Positions 1 to 9,081 of a stretch of DNA of 64,000 bases are shown one piece after another. The stretch is from Flavobacterium phycosphaerae. GTDB taxonomy: Bacteria; Bacteroidota; Bacteroidia; Flavobacteriales; Flavobacteriaceae. How positions within the stretch are numbered: position 1 is the first letter of the stretch; each line of letters begins with the position of its first letter. The translations under genes were made by a program, and so were the position numbers. The notes under the pieces are model-generated. The model was not told the origin of the DNA. It did no database searches and saw nothing but the letters and a program-made list of their open reading frames with translations. The stretch spans positions 2,882,501 through 2,946,500 of the forward strand of contig NZ_JAAATZ010000001.1 of the NCBI RefSeq assembly GCF_010119235.1. The letters run 5' to 3'.

Positions 1-94
1 GCCACATAGCAACGGACAAATCATTGGCAAAGGTCATGGTTTGGCTTTTACCGATTAGGGTTGTGGCGGGGTGGGATTTGATTATTGGTTTCAT
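1..94 (-). CDS. GyrI-like domain protein, N-terminal fragment (runs off window)
   Basis: A reading frame on the minus strand starts at an ATG at position 94 and is still open at the window edge, giving 31 residues. It begins MKPIIKSHPATTLIGKSQ and continues into TMTFANDLSVAMW. This matches the start of GyrI-like small-molecule-binding domains, which typically open with a short strand, a conserved LIGK segment, and a polar stretch ending in a Trp. Such domains bind small ligands, either alone or behind an AraC-type HTH. Only the first sixth or so is present, so the family call is tentative. It is divergent from the MuiA-family gene. Confidence 0.5.
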   Translation of the reverse strand, partial: MKPIIKSHPATTLIGKSQTMTFANDLSVAMW

Positions 95-194
95 AGCATG
101 TGTCAATCTATAACAAACATATCAAAAATAATATTTTGATTAATCAACTGTTGATAGTCCTTGAGTAAATATAAGAAATTACCAATTGTTTTTA

Positions 195-202
195 TATCTT
201 TG
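195..202 (+). promoter_or_regulatory. Bacteroidota -7 promoter box
   Basis: TATCTTTG is a perfect match to the TAnnTTTG -7 box used by the Bacteroidota primary sigma factor. It lies 34 bp before the ATG of the MuiA-family gene. No convincing -33 TTG at standard spacing was seen. Confidence 0.55.
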
Positions 203-236
203 GATATATTGAGAGCTTTACTTAATTATGTTATTT

Positions 237-2093
237 ATGAAAAAAATTATTTTATTTCTCTTTTGTTCTAGTGCTGTTTTTGCCACAGATATAAAAACAA
301 AAGCGACACCGAAGGAGGTACTTGTATATACCAATGGTGCTCAAATTACTTCGGATGTTTCGGTTAGTATTCCTAAAGGTAATACAATCCTCAGAATAAC
401 CGATGTATCACAGTTTATAATTCAAAACACAATTCAACTGAGTGGTTTGAAAGATGTATCGATACTGTCTATAGGATATGAAGTAAATTTTTTTCCGAAA
501 AGAGAACTATCCGAAAAAATAAAAAGCTTAAGTACACAAATTAGTGTTAAGCAGCGTGAAATAGCAATTTTGCAGAATACTATTAAAGGGCTTGAAGAAG
601 AGGAGTCTATTTTATCATTGAATAAAAACTTGAGCAGTAGCCAACAAGCGGTTTCACTGGAGAAAATTTTATCACACTCTAAACATTACAGAGAACGCAT
701 TCCGGTTATTAAAATGGAGATTTATGATACGAATCAGAAAATAATAGTATTGAATTCTGATTTATCAGCCATGCAACAAGAGTTTCAAAAAATGACCCGA
801 GATGCCTATGAGCAAAAAGGAGAAATTATTGTGAAACTGGACAATAATGGTGAGACTACTGCATTGAATATACTATTGAAATACATCGTAACTAATGCCG
901 GCTGGACACCTTTCTATGAAATCAAAGCCAAAAACTCTAAAGATGCTCTGCAGTTTGCCTATAAAGCACAAGTTTACCAAAATACCGGTGATGATTGGAA
1001 TGATGTGAAACTGATATTATCTACCGGAAATCCAAATTACACCAATGACAAACCTAAATTAGAGCCACAATACTTGAACTTTGTGAATCCGTATACTTAT
1101 CAAGACTTTAAAGATAAAGAAAGACAAAATTATACCTACAACCCAATGGTAAAAGAAGTAAGCGGCATAGTTACTGATAAATCAGGGCCAATCCCGGGGG
1201 TGAACGTAATTTTGAAAGGCACCAATACCGGTACGCAAACCGATTTTAACGGAAGGTATACTTTAAAGGTTGCTAATGGGAAAGAATTGGAATACAGTTT
1301 TGTAGGTATGGAAAGTATCACCTTGCCCGTATACAGCAGTACTATTAATGTAGCGATGAAAGACAGTGCCGTTTTACTGGAAAGTGTAGTTATCACGGGC
1401 TATGCTAAAAAGGCTGACCGTACAGAAGATGATGAAGTTAAACAAGAAGATATGATTACCGGAACAGGAGATGAAAAAGAAATTATTATGAATACGGTTT
1501 CCTTTAAAATCAAAAAGAACTACACTATACCTTCGCTTGACACACCGTCTATTATAGAGATAGACAATTTCACGATTCCAGCTGAGTTTGAATATTATTC
1601 AGCTCCTGTACTAAGTGAAAATGTATTCTTAACTGCCAAAGTAAAAGATTGGAACAAATATGATTTATTACCAGGCGATGCCAGCATTTATACTGAAGGA
1701 AGCTATGCCGGAACTACCTATATCAATCCTTATCAGACCGAAGAAGAATTGGTTATCTCTATGGGTGTTGACAGTAATTTAATCATTGAGCGCAAACAAT
1801 TAAACAACACTAAAGACAAGTCGTTTTTGGGAGGCACAAGAATTATAGACCGTAACTACGAAATAACATTAAGAAATAATAAATCAACTGATGTTGCGGT
1901 AAAGATTTATGATAGAATTCCAATAAGTGAAAACAAAGAAATCAAAGTAGAGAAAGAAAATACAGATGGAGCAACTTACGATGAAAAAACGGGTATATTA
2001 TACTGGCAAGTAACGCTAAGTCCAAAACAAGCCCTAAAAAAGCAATTGGCCTATCAAGTCAAATATCCCAAAAATAAAAAGATAAATTTGTAA
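237..2093 (+). CDS. MuiA-family DUF4139 protein with carboxypeptidase-like insert
   Basis: The protein has 618 residues from the ATG at 237. An ATG three codons upstream (228) is in frame, but 237 gives a clean signal peptide, MKKIILFLFCSSAVFA, so it is preferred. The N-terminal part is DUF4140-like with a coiled-coil stretch at about residues 80-190. The C-terminal half is DUF4139. Between them, at about residues 305-395, lies a CarboxypepD_reg-like beta-sandwich with the typical VSGIVTDKSGPIPGVNV opening, the same module found at the N-terminus of SusC-type receptors. The family is named after the Azotobacter mucoidy inhibitor A, but its biochemical role is unknown. It is probably an exported periplasmic protein transcribed alone, with its own promoter and a hairpin terminator. 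Confidence 0.85.
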   Translation: MKKIILFLFCSSAVFATDIKTKATPKEVLVYTNGAQITSDVSVSIPKGNTILRITDVSQFIIQNTIQLSGLKDVSILSIGYEVNFFPKRELSEKIKSLSTQISVKQREIAILQNTIKGLEEEESILSLNKNLSSSQQAVSLEKILSHSKHYRERIPVIKMEIYDTNQKIIVLNSDLSAMQQEFQKMTRDAYEQKGEIIVKLDNNGETTALNILLKYIVTNAGWTPFYEIKAKNSKDALQFAYKAQVYQNTGDDWNDVKLILSTGNPNYTNDKPKLEPQYLNFVNPYTYQDFKDKERQNYTYNPMVKEVSGIVTDKSGPIPGVNVILKGTNTGTQTDFNGRYTLKVANGKELEYSFVGMESITLPVYSSTINVAMKDSAVLLESVVITGYAKKADRTEDDEVKQEDMITGTGDEKEIIMNTVSFKIKKNYTIPSLDTPSIIEIDNFTIPAEFEYYSAPVLSENVFLTAKVKDWNKYDLLPGDASIYTEGSYAGTTYINPYQTEEELVISMGVDSNLIIERKQLNNTKDKSFLGGTRIIDRNYEITLRNNKSTDVAVKIYDRIPISENKEIKVEKENTDGATYDEKTGILYWQVTLSPKQALKKQLAYQVKYPKNKKINL

Positions 2094-2095
2094 AT

Positions 2096-2127
2096 AAAAA
2101 ACCTCACAGTGATGTGAGGTTTTTTAT
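2096..2127. terminator. Bidirectional intrinsic terminator
   Basis: The hairpin has stem AACCTCAC / GTGAGGTT with a short loop, A-rich on the left and T-rich on the right. It can serve both the MuiA-family gene (plus) and the mutase gene (minus), which converge here. Confidence 0.8.
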
Positions 2128-2148
2128 TATCTGTAATTGACACTCTGA

Positions 2149-5100
2149 TTACATATTTCTTCTGTACTGTCCTCCTACTTCAAACAGTCCGGCTGTTATT
2201 TGCCCGAGGGAGCAATACTTGGTGGCATCCATCAATACTTCAAAGATGTTTTCGTTGTTGATGGCCGCATTTTGCAGTGCAGCAATTTGCTCATCTTCTT
2301 TGTCCTGATAAGCTTTATGTAAGTTGTGTAATGTTTTGATTTGTTCTTGTTTTTCTTCTTCGGTTGCGCGAATTACTTCGGCCGGTAAAACGGTTGGTGA
2401 GCCTTTTGAACTCAGGAACGTATTAACCCCAATGATTGGAAATTCTCCGGTATGTTTCAGGGTTTCGTAGTACAAACTTTCCTCTTGAATTTTACTTCTT
2501 TGGTACATGGTTTCCATAGCGCCTAATACACCGCCACGTTCTGTGATACGGTCGAATTCCTGTAGTACGGCATCTTCTACTAAGTCGGTCAACTCCTCTA
2601 TGATAAATGATCCTTGTATTGGGTTTTCGTTTTTGGCTAACCCTAATTCTTTGTTGATAATTAACTGTATAGCCATGGCTCGACGAACTGATTCCTCAGT
2701 TGGCGTTGTAATGGCTTCGTCATACGCATTGGTGTGTAGCGAATTACAGTTATCATAAATGGCGTACAACGCTTGTAACGTGGTACGGATATCATTAAAA
2801 TCGATTTCCTGCGCATGCAACGAGCGTCCTGAGGTTTGGATGTGGTATTTCAACATCTGAGCTCTTTCGTTGGCGTTGTATTTGTTTTTCATGGCTTTGG
2901 CCCAAATCTTACGTGCTACACGACCAATTACGGCATACTCCGGATCGATACCATTGGAGAAAAAGAATGATAAGTTGGGCCCGAAGTCGTTGATGTTCAT
3001 GCCACGGCTTAAATAGTATTCCACATAAGTGAACCCGTTAGCCAAGGTAAACGCCAACTGTGTAATCGGGTTAGCTCCAGCCTCAGCAATGTGGTAGCCG
3101 GAGATAGACACCGAATAGAAATTACGCACATTCTTATCGATAAAATATTCTTGTACGTCACCCATTAAACGGAGTGCGAATTCGGTTGAGAAGATACACG
3201 TATTTTGTGCTTGGTCTTCTTTTAAAATATCTGCTTGTACGGTACCACGAACTTGGGTTAACGTCTTTACTTTAATATCTTGGTACACATCAAGTGGCAG
3301 CACTTGGTCACCGGTAACTCCCAATAACATCAAGCCTAGACCATTGTTACCGTGTGGTAGTTCACCGTTGTATTTTGGACGAGCTAAACCTTTCTTTTTG
3401 AAGATTTCATTGATTTTTTCTTCAACCTCTACTTGCAGGTTGTTCTCTATGATGTACTTTTCACAGTTTTGGTCGATGGCGGCATTCATAAAGAACCCTA
3501 ACAACATAGGAGCCGGCCCGTTGATGGTCATGGATACCGAAGTCATTGGATGTGTTAAATCGAAACCGGAATATAATTTCTTGGCATCGTCTAGACAGCA
3601 GATTGACACTCCGGCGTTTCCGATTTTACCGTAAATATCCGGACGCAAATCAGGGTCGTTACCGTATAAGGTCACACTATCGAAAGCCGTAGACAAACGT
3701 TTAGCGGGTAACCCGGCGCTTACATAGTGGAAACGCTTGTTGGTTCTTTCCGGTCCGCCTTCACCGGCAAACATACGAGATGGGTCTTCGCCTTCGCGTT
3801 TGAACGGATATAGTCCGGACGCAAACGGGAATTCACCCGGTACGTTTTCCTGTAAGTTCCATTTCAGGATGTCGCCCCAAGCTTGGTATTTGGGTAAGGC
3901 TACCTTTGGGATTTGGCTGTGGGATAAACTTTCGGTGTGGGTTTGGATTTTGATTTCCTTGTCGCGCACTTTAAAGCTGTATACCGGATTTTTATATTTG
4001 TTTACTTTGTCGTTCCAAGTGAGAATTACTTCCCAATTAAACGGATCTAAGTTCATTTTAACGCGGTCAAATTCTTTAACTAATAAGTTTAAGAATTCTT
4101 TGTTATCACTACTAGGGTTTAAACTGTTAGTATCAATTCCAGCTCTGTCAATCTTAATCGATTTTTTGTTTACCGACTCGATGGTTTTGTAGATGCCGTA
4201 TAACTTTTGAGCTACCTCAACTTGTGTTAAAACTGTTTCATCGTACTTGCGATTGTTCTCGGCAATTTCGGATAAATAGCGTGTTCTGTGGGGTGGAATT
4301 ACGAATATCTTTTCGCTCATTTCGCGGGTGATTTCGAAGGTCGATTTTAAATCGGCTCCCGTTTTCTCCACTACTTTATCCATGATTCTTTTGTAGAGCG
4401 TGTTCATGCCCGGGTCGTTGAACTGCGAGGCGATGGTACCGAATACCGGCATCTCATCCGGATTGACGTCCCACAAATTATGGTTGCGTTGGTATTGCTT
4501 TTTCACATCGCGCAGGGCATCTAACGCACCGCGTTTATCGAATTTGTTTAGGGCTACCAAATCGGCAAAATCCAACATATCAATTTTTTCTAATTGGGTG
4601 GCCGCACCAAACTCGGGTGTCATTACATATAACGAAACATCCGAATGGTCCATGATTTCGGTATCACTTTGACCAATCCCTGAAGTTTCCAGTATGATGA
4701 TGTCATACTTCGCTGCTTTCAAGACCTGAATGGCTTCGTTTACATATTTAGACAAGGCCAAATTGGATTGACGGGTTGCCAACGAACGCATGTAAACTCT
4801 AGGGTTATTGATAGCGTTCATACGAATACGGTCACCCAGCAAAGCCCCTCCAGTCTTACGTTTTGACGGGTCAACGGATATTAATCCGATAGTTTTTTCT
4901 GGGAAATCGATTAGAAATCTTCTGACCAATTCATCTACCAAAGACGATTTACCTGCTCCACCCGTTCCGGTGATTCCTAAAACAGGGATATGAGTAGTTT
5001 CATTTTTCTTGTGGATTGCCTCGAGAGTATCTTTGGCTATATCGGGGAAATTCTCAGCTGCTGAAATGACGCGGGCAATGGCTGTTGGATTCTTTTCTTC

Positions 5101-5574
5101 CAGATGGTTGATTTCACCATTCAAAGCATCGCCTACCGGGTAATCGGATTGCATTACCAAGTCGTTAATCATGCCTTGTAATCCCATGGCGCGACCGTCA
5201 TCCGGAGAATAGATGCGGGTGATTCCGTATTCGTGTAGTTCTGAAATCTCAGAAGGCAGGATAACCCCTCCGCCTCCGCCAAAAATCTTGATGTGACCGG
5301 CGCCTTTTTCCTTTAATAAATCGTGCATGTATTTGAAATACTCATTGTGTCCTCCTTGGTAGGAAGTCATGGCAATGGCATTGGCATCTTCTTGTATAGC
5401 AGTATTTACTACCTCTTCAACACTACGGTCGTGGCCTAAGTGAATTACTTCGACACCGGTGGCTTGAATGATACGTCGCATGATGTTGATAGCGGCATCG
5501 TGACCGTCAAAAAGAGAAGCGGCAGTTACAATTCGGACTTTATTTTTTGGAATATAAGGGATTTGTGGTTCCAT
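2149..5574 (-). CDS. icmF: Fused acyl-CoA mutase (IcmF type): B12-binding, G-protein chaperone and mutase domains
   Basis: This 1141-residue adenosylcobalamin enzyme is built as in IcmF. The order is B12-binding domain (about 15-150, cobalt-ligand motif D23-G-H25), MeaI-type GTPase chaperone (about 195-420, Walker A GTGGAGKS 203-210, NKFD 343-346), linker, and mutase TIM barrel (about 555-1135). Two substrate-pocket residues point to isobutyryl/n-butyryl-CoA rather than methylmalonyl-CoA. F602 (in RMFAGEG) sits where methylmalonyl-CoA mutase has Tyr, and Q790 (in DQAQNT) sits where it has the carboxylate-binding Arg. Automatic pipelines often label such proteins methylmalonyl-CoA mutase. The built-in G-protein domain would load and protect the cofactor. 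The gene appears to be monocistronic. Confidence 0.9.
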   Translation of the reverse strand: MEPQIPYIPKNKVRIVTAASLFDGHDAAINIMRRIIQATGVEVIHLGHDRSVEEVVNTAIQEDANAIAMTSYQGGHNEYFKYMHDLLKEKGAGHIKIFGGGGGVILPSEISELHEYGITRIYSPDDGRAMGLQGMINDLVMQSDYPVGDALNGEINHLEEKNPTAIARVISAAENFPDIAKDTLEAIHKKNETTHIPVLGITGTGGAGKSSLVDELVRRFLIDFPEKTIGLISVDPSKRKTGGALLGDRIRMNAINNPRVYMRSLATRQSNLALSKYVNEAIQVLKAAKYDIIILETSGIGQSDTEIMDHSDVSLYVMTPEFGAATQLEKIDMLDFADLVALNKFDKRGALDALRDVKKQYQRNHNLWDVNPDEMPVFGTIASQFNDPGMNTLYKRIMDKVVEKTGADLKSTFEITREMSEKIFVIPPHRTRYLSEIAENNRKYDETVLTQVEVAQKLYGIYKTIESVNKKSIKIDRAGIDTNSLNPSSDNKEFLNLLVKEFDRVKMNLDPFNWEVILTWNDKVNKYKNPVYSFKVRDKEIKIQTHTESLSHSQIPKVALPKYQAWGDILKWNLQENVPGEFPFASGLYPFKREGEDPSRMFAGEGGPERTNKRFHYVSAGLPAKRLSTAFDSVTLYGNDPDLRPDIYGKIGNAGVSICCLDDAKKLYSGFDLTHPMTSVSMTINGPAPMLLGFFMNAAIDQNCEKYIIENNLQVEVEEKINEIFKKKGLARPKYNGELPHGNNGLGLMLLGVTGDQVLPLDVYQDIKVKTLTQVRGTVQADILKEDQAQNTCIFSTEFALRLMGDVQEYFIDKNVRNFYSVSISGYHIAEAGANPITQLAFTLANGFTYVEYYLSRGMNINDFGPNLSFFFSNGIDPEYAVIGRVARKIWAKAMKNKYNANERAQMLKYHIQTSGRSLHAQEIDFNDIRTTLQALYAIYDNCNSLHTNAYDEAITTPTEESVRRAMAIQLIINKELGLAKNENPIQGSFIIEELTDLVEDAVLQEFDRITERGGVLGAMETMYQRSKIQEESLYYETLKHTGEFPIIGVNTFLSSKGSPTVLPAEVIRATEEEKQEQIKTLHNLHKAYQDKEDEQIAALQNAAINNENIFEVLMDATKYCSLGQITAGLFEVGGQYRRNM

Positions 5575-5696
5575 ATTGCGGATATGATAATTTTAGTGCC
5601 GCAATTTACGGAATAAATAAAAATTATTAGGCACACCCTTGGCATAATTTTTGGGAAGTTTAGGCAAAAATTAACACGGTGCTATAAAGCATTTTT

Positions 5697-5704
5697 TACC
5701 TTTG
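5697..5704 (+). promoter_or_regulatory. Bacteroidota -7 promoter box for the DUF4197 gene
   Basis: TACCTTTG matches TAnnTTTG exactly and lies 19 bp upstream of the DUF4197 start codon. The predicted leader is therefore short. No clear -33 TTG was found. Confidence 0.55.
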
Positions 5705-5723
5705 ACCTTTAACTATTTATCTT

Positions 5724-6443
5724 ATGAAAAAGTTCCTATCTATTACATTTGGCTTTGCCTTATCCTTTGTTTTGTTGAGTTGTGCCGAAATGCAGCAAAT
5801 GGCCAATCAGTTTCCTGAATTAAATCCGAATGGCCCGATTGACATTGCCGGCGGATTAAAAGAAGCACTGAACAACGGTATTTCTAAACAAGTTACCAAG
5901 TTGACTGCTGTTGACGGTTTTTACAAAAATGAAATGGTTAAGATTTTATTGCCTGAAGAATTGCAGAAAGTTGACAAAGCCTTACGAAAAGTAGGTTTGA
6001 GTTCCTTGGCCGATGACGGTATCAAAATGTTGAACCGAGCTGCCGAAGACGCTACTAAAGAAGCGACTCCGATATTTGTAGATGCAGTAAAAAACATGAG
6101 TTTTAATGATGCCAAAGGTATTTTGATGGGGAATGAGAGTTCGGCCACGACTTATTTGCAAACTACTACCACTAGTCCGCTTTATGCCAAATTTAATCCG
6201 GTGATTAAAAATTCGTTTGCCAAAGTGGGAGCAGATAAAGTTTGGACCAACATTATTACCAAATACAACAGTCTGCCATTGGTAAAAAAAGTGAATCCTG
6301 ATTTGACTGATTATACTACCAACAAAGCTTTGGAAGGCGTGTATAAAATGATAGCGGTAGAGGAAAAAAACATCCGAACCAACTTAAGTTCGAGAACATC
6401 AACCTTGTTGCAAAAAGTGTTTGCGATGCAGGACAAAAAATAG
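5724..6443 (+). CDS. DUF4197 lipoprotein
   Basis: The protein has 239 residues. It starts with a lipoprotein signal, MKKFLSITFGFALSFVLLSC, with the lipobox LLSC placing the acylated Cys at residue 20. The mature part matches DUF4197, an all-helical family of about 200 residues. It has the repeated pattern of a KEALNNGI segment, a YKNEMVKILLPEEL segment, an NRAAEDATKEATPIF segment and a conserved terminal helix. Function is unknown, and the protein is expected to be membrane-anchored in the periplasm. It has its own promoter and sits between divergent mutase and convergent receptor genes. Confidence 0.85.
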   Translation: MKKFLSITFGFALSFVLLSCAEMQQMANQFPELNPNGPIDIAGGLKEALNNGISKQVTKLTAVDGFYKNEMVKILLPEELQKVDKALRKVGLSSLADDGIKMLNRAAEDATKEATPIFVDAVKNMSFNDAKGILMGNESSATTYLQTTTTSPLYAKFNPVIKNSFAKVGADKVWTNIITKYNSLPLVKKVNPDLTDYTTNKALEGVYKMIAVEEKNIRTNLSSRTSTLLQKVFAMQDKK

Positions 6444-6512
6444 CTTCAAATTTTTAGAAATCAATAACATAAGTATAACATAACCTTAACATCAGAAGCT
6501 AAATTCCCGCTG

Positions 6513-6602
6513 TATCTTTGTAGTGTAATAAATTTGGTTTTTTATTATTTTGGTTAGGGTTAGTTTAAAAATGCCGGTGTCTTAGAGCTCCGGCATTTTT
6601 TA
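6513..6602 (+). ncRNA. Candidate small RNA (promoter box to terminator)
   Basis: A perfect -7 box TATCTTTG (6513-6520) is followed about 50 bp later by a strong hairpin terminator ending near 6602. It lies in the gap between the DUF4197 gene and the opposite-strand receptor gene, and no open frame of useful length follows the box. The predicted transcript would be about 75-80 nt. The promoter has no obvious target gene downstream on the plus strand other than this unit. Expression is inferred, not shown. Confidence 0.3.
6567..6602. terminator. Intrinsic terminator
   Basis: Stem ATGCCGG / CCGGCAT with a 12-nt loop, preceded by As and followed by Ts. It overlaps the stop of the minus-strand receptor gene. 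It could end DUF4197 or small RNA transcription on plus and receptor transcription on minus. Confidence 0.75.
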
Positions 6603-7439
6603 TATAATACTTTGATGGATTTTTTTGAAGTACGCGAAAGCTTTCAGTAAGCGACTACCATACCAGGAAAACATTTCACCATCTACAAAAATGGTTTTGG
6701 CGTGATGCGTATAACGCCCTAGTTCAAAGGCATGCTCATCATTGAACGGAAAAGGTTCTGAAGACAGCAACACCAAATCAGGATCGCCTTGTATTCGCAT
6801 TTTCTGGATGATTACTTCGGGATACCTACCTTTGTATTTAGCTACGCTCCGTTCGGCTCCGCCTCGGGTGTCGTTGTTTTCGTAGATATTTTCGAATTTG
6901 TTTAACTTCAATAATTCGTTGATAAACGTATCGCCTCCTGCCACCATATAAGGATTGGCCCAAATAAAATAGGCTACTTTATTGATGGGTTTATCTTTGA
7001 TGAATTGTTGGAAATCGGCTAAGGCAAAATTGATTTTGTCAATCCATTTTTGGGCTTCTGTACGCTTATTGAACAACACCCCAAAATCGGCTATCATTTG
7101 TTGATTGTCTTCAATAGAAATAATATTGGTTACCCAAACCGGACAAATTTTGGACAACTCCTCTACTATTTCGGGTGTATTCTCCTCTTTGTTGGCAATG
7201 ATGATATCGGGTTGCAGCAAGCGGATTTTCTCGTAGTGTACTTTTTTGGTTCCGCCGACTATCTTTTTGGTTAATTTGAAATGAAACGGGTGCACACAAA
7301 ACTTGGTAATTCCGATGATACTTTCTTCTAAGCCCAAATCATATAACAATTCTGTTTGTGAGGGCACCAGAGAAACAATTCGTTTGGGTGTTGTGGCAAA
7401 AGAATGGGAAATACCCAGTTGGTCAGTAAACGTTTTCAA
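6600..7439 (-). CDS. BtuF-like helical-backbone metal receptor / ABC substrate-binding protein
   Basis: The 279-residue protein matches the helical-backbone periplasmic receptor fold (BtuF/FepB/TroA-like). It has an opening RIVSLVPSQTELLYDLGL, a first lobe ending near residue 115, a connecting helix, and a second lobe with the FINELLKLNKFENIY segment. These receptors bind cobalamin, haem or siderophores for ABC importers. No signal peptide is visible at the N-terminus, which begins MKTFTDQLGISHSF; cytoplasmic-looking members are common in this lineage. No permease or ATPase gene is nearby. It follows pyrF by 4 bp and is probably co-transcribed with it. A role in B12 handling is only suggested by the nearby B12-dependent mutase. 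Confidence 0.75.
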   Translation of the reverse strand: MKTFTDQLGISHSFATTPKRIVSLVPSQTELLYDLGLEESIIGITKFCVHPFHFKLTKKIVGGTKKVHYEKIRLLQPDIIIANKEENTPEIVEELSKICPVWVTNIISIEDNQQMIADFGVLFNKRTEAQKWIDKINFALADFQQFIKDKPINKVAYFIWANPYMVAGGDTFINELLKLNKFENIYENNDTRGGAERSVAKYKGRYPEVIIQKMRIQGDPDLVLLSSEPFPFNDEHAFELGRYTHHAKTIFVDGEMFSWYGSRLLKAFAYFKKIHQSII

Positions 7440-7444
7440 GTGGA

Positions 7445-8260
7445 TTAGGATTTCATAATGACAGCCATTTCTTGCTGTACTTTTAGGGCTTCCGCTCTTG
7501 CTTTCTCGGCAAAATCAGTTCCGTTACCGGCATAAATAATGGCTCTTGAAGAATTGATTAGCAAACCAATATCCTCATTCATTCCGTAACTGCAAACCTC
7601 ATAAAGATTACCTCCTTGAGCACCTAGTCCGGGCACTAGGAGAAAACTATTGGGAATTATTTTCCTGATTTCGGCAAAATATTCGGCTTTAGTGGCTCCT
7701 ACCACATACATCAGGTTTTGGGAGTTCTTCCAGGTTTTGGAGGTTTTGATAACTGTTTTATAGAGTTCTTCTCCTTCTACGTTTTTGGTTTGAAAATCGA
7801 AAGCCCCTTCGTTGGACGTTAGTGCCAGCATGATGGTGTGCTTGTGGTCAAAAGCCAGAAACGGTTCGACAGAATCTTTACCCATATATGGCGCTACCGT
7901 GATGCTGTCAAAATTCAAATCCTCCAGAAACGCTTTGGCATACATAGCAGAAGTATTTCCGATATCGCCTCGCTTGGCATCCGCAATGGTGAATATTTCG
8001 GGATGTTTAGTATTGAGGTATTCAATGGTTTTTTGCAAGGATTGCCAACCTTTTAGACCATAAGCTTCATAGAAAGCTGTGTTGGGTTTAAAGGCTACAC
8101 ATAAATCATGCGTGGCGTCAATTATGGCTTTGTTGAATTCGAAAATCGGGTCTTCCAGTTGCAGCAGATGCTGTGGGATTTTGGTCAAATCGACATCGAG
8201 ACCGATGCAAAGGAAGGATTGTTTTTGGCGGATTTGTTGTGTGAGTTGTAGTGTAGTCAT
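7445..8260 (-). CDS. pyrF: Orotidine-5'-phosphate decarboxylase
   Basis: PyrF converts OMP to UMP, the last step of de novo pyrimidine synthesis. The 271-residue length fits the longer type 2 subfamily rather than the E. coli form of about 245. The catalytic Lys/Asp network is visible in the segment DAKRGDIGNTSAMYAKAF. The substrate-binding end is in LLVPGLGAQGG and the phosphate-loop region is near INSSRAIIYAG. It starts at an ATG at 8260, 19 bp downstream of a -7 promoter box on the minus strand. The BtuF-like gene follows at a 4-bp gap. Confidence 0.95.
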   Translation of the reverse strand: MTTLQLTQQIRQKQSFLCIGLDVDLTKIPQHLLQLEDPIFEFNKAIIDATHDLCVAFKPNTAFYEAYGLKGWQSLQKTIEYLNTKHPEIFTIADAKRGDIGNTSAMYAKAFLEDLNFDSITVAPYMGKDSVEPFLAFDHKHTIMLALTSNEGAFDFQTKNVEGEELYKTVIKTSKTWKNSQNLMYVVGATKAEYFAEIRKIIPNSFLLVPGLGAQGGNLYEVCSYGMNEDIGLLINSSRAIIYAGNGTDFAEKARAEALKVQQEMAVIMKS

Positions 8261-8279
8261 TTTTAGTAGTTGTGTGGCG

Positions 8280-8287
8280 CAAAGTTA
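8280..8287 (-). promoter_or_regulatory. -7 promoter box for pyrF
   Basis: Minus-strand TAACTTTG (read from 8287 to 8280) matches TAnnTTTG and lies 19 bp upstream of the pyrF start codon. Confidence 0.5.
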
Positions 8288-8363
8288 CAAACTAGAAGTT
8301 GAAATGTGCAAATTTTATAACATTCCCCGAAAATTATGTAACCCGTTGGAGCCGGAACTAAAA

Positions 8364-8469
8364 TATCTTTGTAAAGCAAACGATAAGTACTTCATACATG
8401 TCATTTAGCTAATAATAAAAAGTTGGGGTTAGAGAGAAAGAAAAAGCCGTATGCCATACGGCTTTTTTG
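8364..8469 (+). ncRNA. Candidate small RNA or attenuated leader before the AraC operon
   Basis: TATCTTTG at 8364-8371 is a perfect -7 box, with a TTG at 8346-8348 (15-bp gap). A terminator hairpin ends at about 8469, giving a predicted RNA of about 95 nt. It contains a four-codon frame, ATG TCA TTT AGC TAA, at about 8399. The unit lies between divergent pyrF and the AraC gene, so the terminator cannot belong to a longer upstream gene. It could be a stand-alone RNA or a leader with a conditional terminator. Inference only. Confidence 0.35.
8440..8469 (+). terminator. Intrinsic terminator in the AraC leader region
   Basis: Stem GCCGTAT / ATACGGC with a 3-nt loop, A-run before and T-run after. 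It is located 50 bp upstream of the AraC start codon, in the same orientation. Confidence 0.75.
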
Positions 8470-8518
8470 ATGGAATATTTTTGTTACATTTACCAGTAAT
8501 AAACCCAAATTCGTTTTT

Positions 8519-9076
8519 ATGAAAATCTTCATTAAATTTGATTTCAATGCTGTTTGCCGAAAAGTATTGGAAGAAAAGCTTACCAAACATCAAATAAAAC
8601 ACCGAATATTAGGCTTTGGTGAGGTAGAACTCTTGGAGAAAGTTTCGGAAGCAAAATTTGCTGAACTTACCGAGGAACTTAAAGAATACGGCATTGACAT
8701 TATAGAGAATCAAAAAAGCATTTTGGTTCAAAAAATAAAAGATACTATTATTGAAATGATTCACAACTCAGAATTAGTAAATGTCAAAAGCTCTGTTTAT
8801 CTTGCCGAAAAGCTGAGTCACAGCTATGGCTATTTGTCTAATTTGTTTTCGGATGTCACTTATACCTCTATTGAGAATTATATCATTTTGCAAAAAATTG
8901 AATATGCCAAGCAACTGATTGTAAGCAGTGATTTGAGTTTGACTGAGATTGCTTTCCAACTCAATTATTCGAGCGTGGCCCATTTGAGCACTCAGTTTAA
9001 AAATGTAACCGGCATTACGCCATCGGCTTTTCAGCGCATCATTGCTAAAAGAAGAGAAATTGCTAATAAAAGATAA
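8519..9076 (+). CDS. AraC-family HTH regulator with short N-terminal domain
   Basis: The protein has 185 residues. Residues about 95-180 form a two-helix-turn-helix AraC domain, with YLAEKLSHSYGYLSNLF as the first HTH and LTEIAFQLNYSSVAHLSTQF as the second, ending in the GITPSAF motif. The first 70 residues form a small alpha/beta domain of a ferredoxin-like pattern and not the usual cupin. The gene is separated from the following response regulator by 5 bp, and that from its kinase by 5 bp, so the three are one transcription unit. The pairing suggests it acts with, or downstream of, the two-component pair; the ligand or input is unknown. Confidence 0.85.
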   Translation: MKIFIKFDFNAVCRKVLEEKLTKHQIKHRILGFGEVELLEKVSEAKFAELTEELKEYGIDIIENQKSILVQKIKDTIIEMIHNSELVNVKSSVYLAEKLSHSYGYLSNLFSDVTYTSIENYIILQKIEYAKQLIVSSDLSLTEIAFQLNYSSVAHLSTQFKNVTGITPSAFQRIIAKRREIANKR

Positions 9077-9081
9077 ACTTT

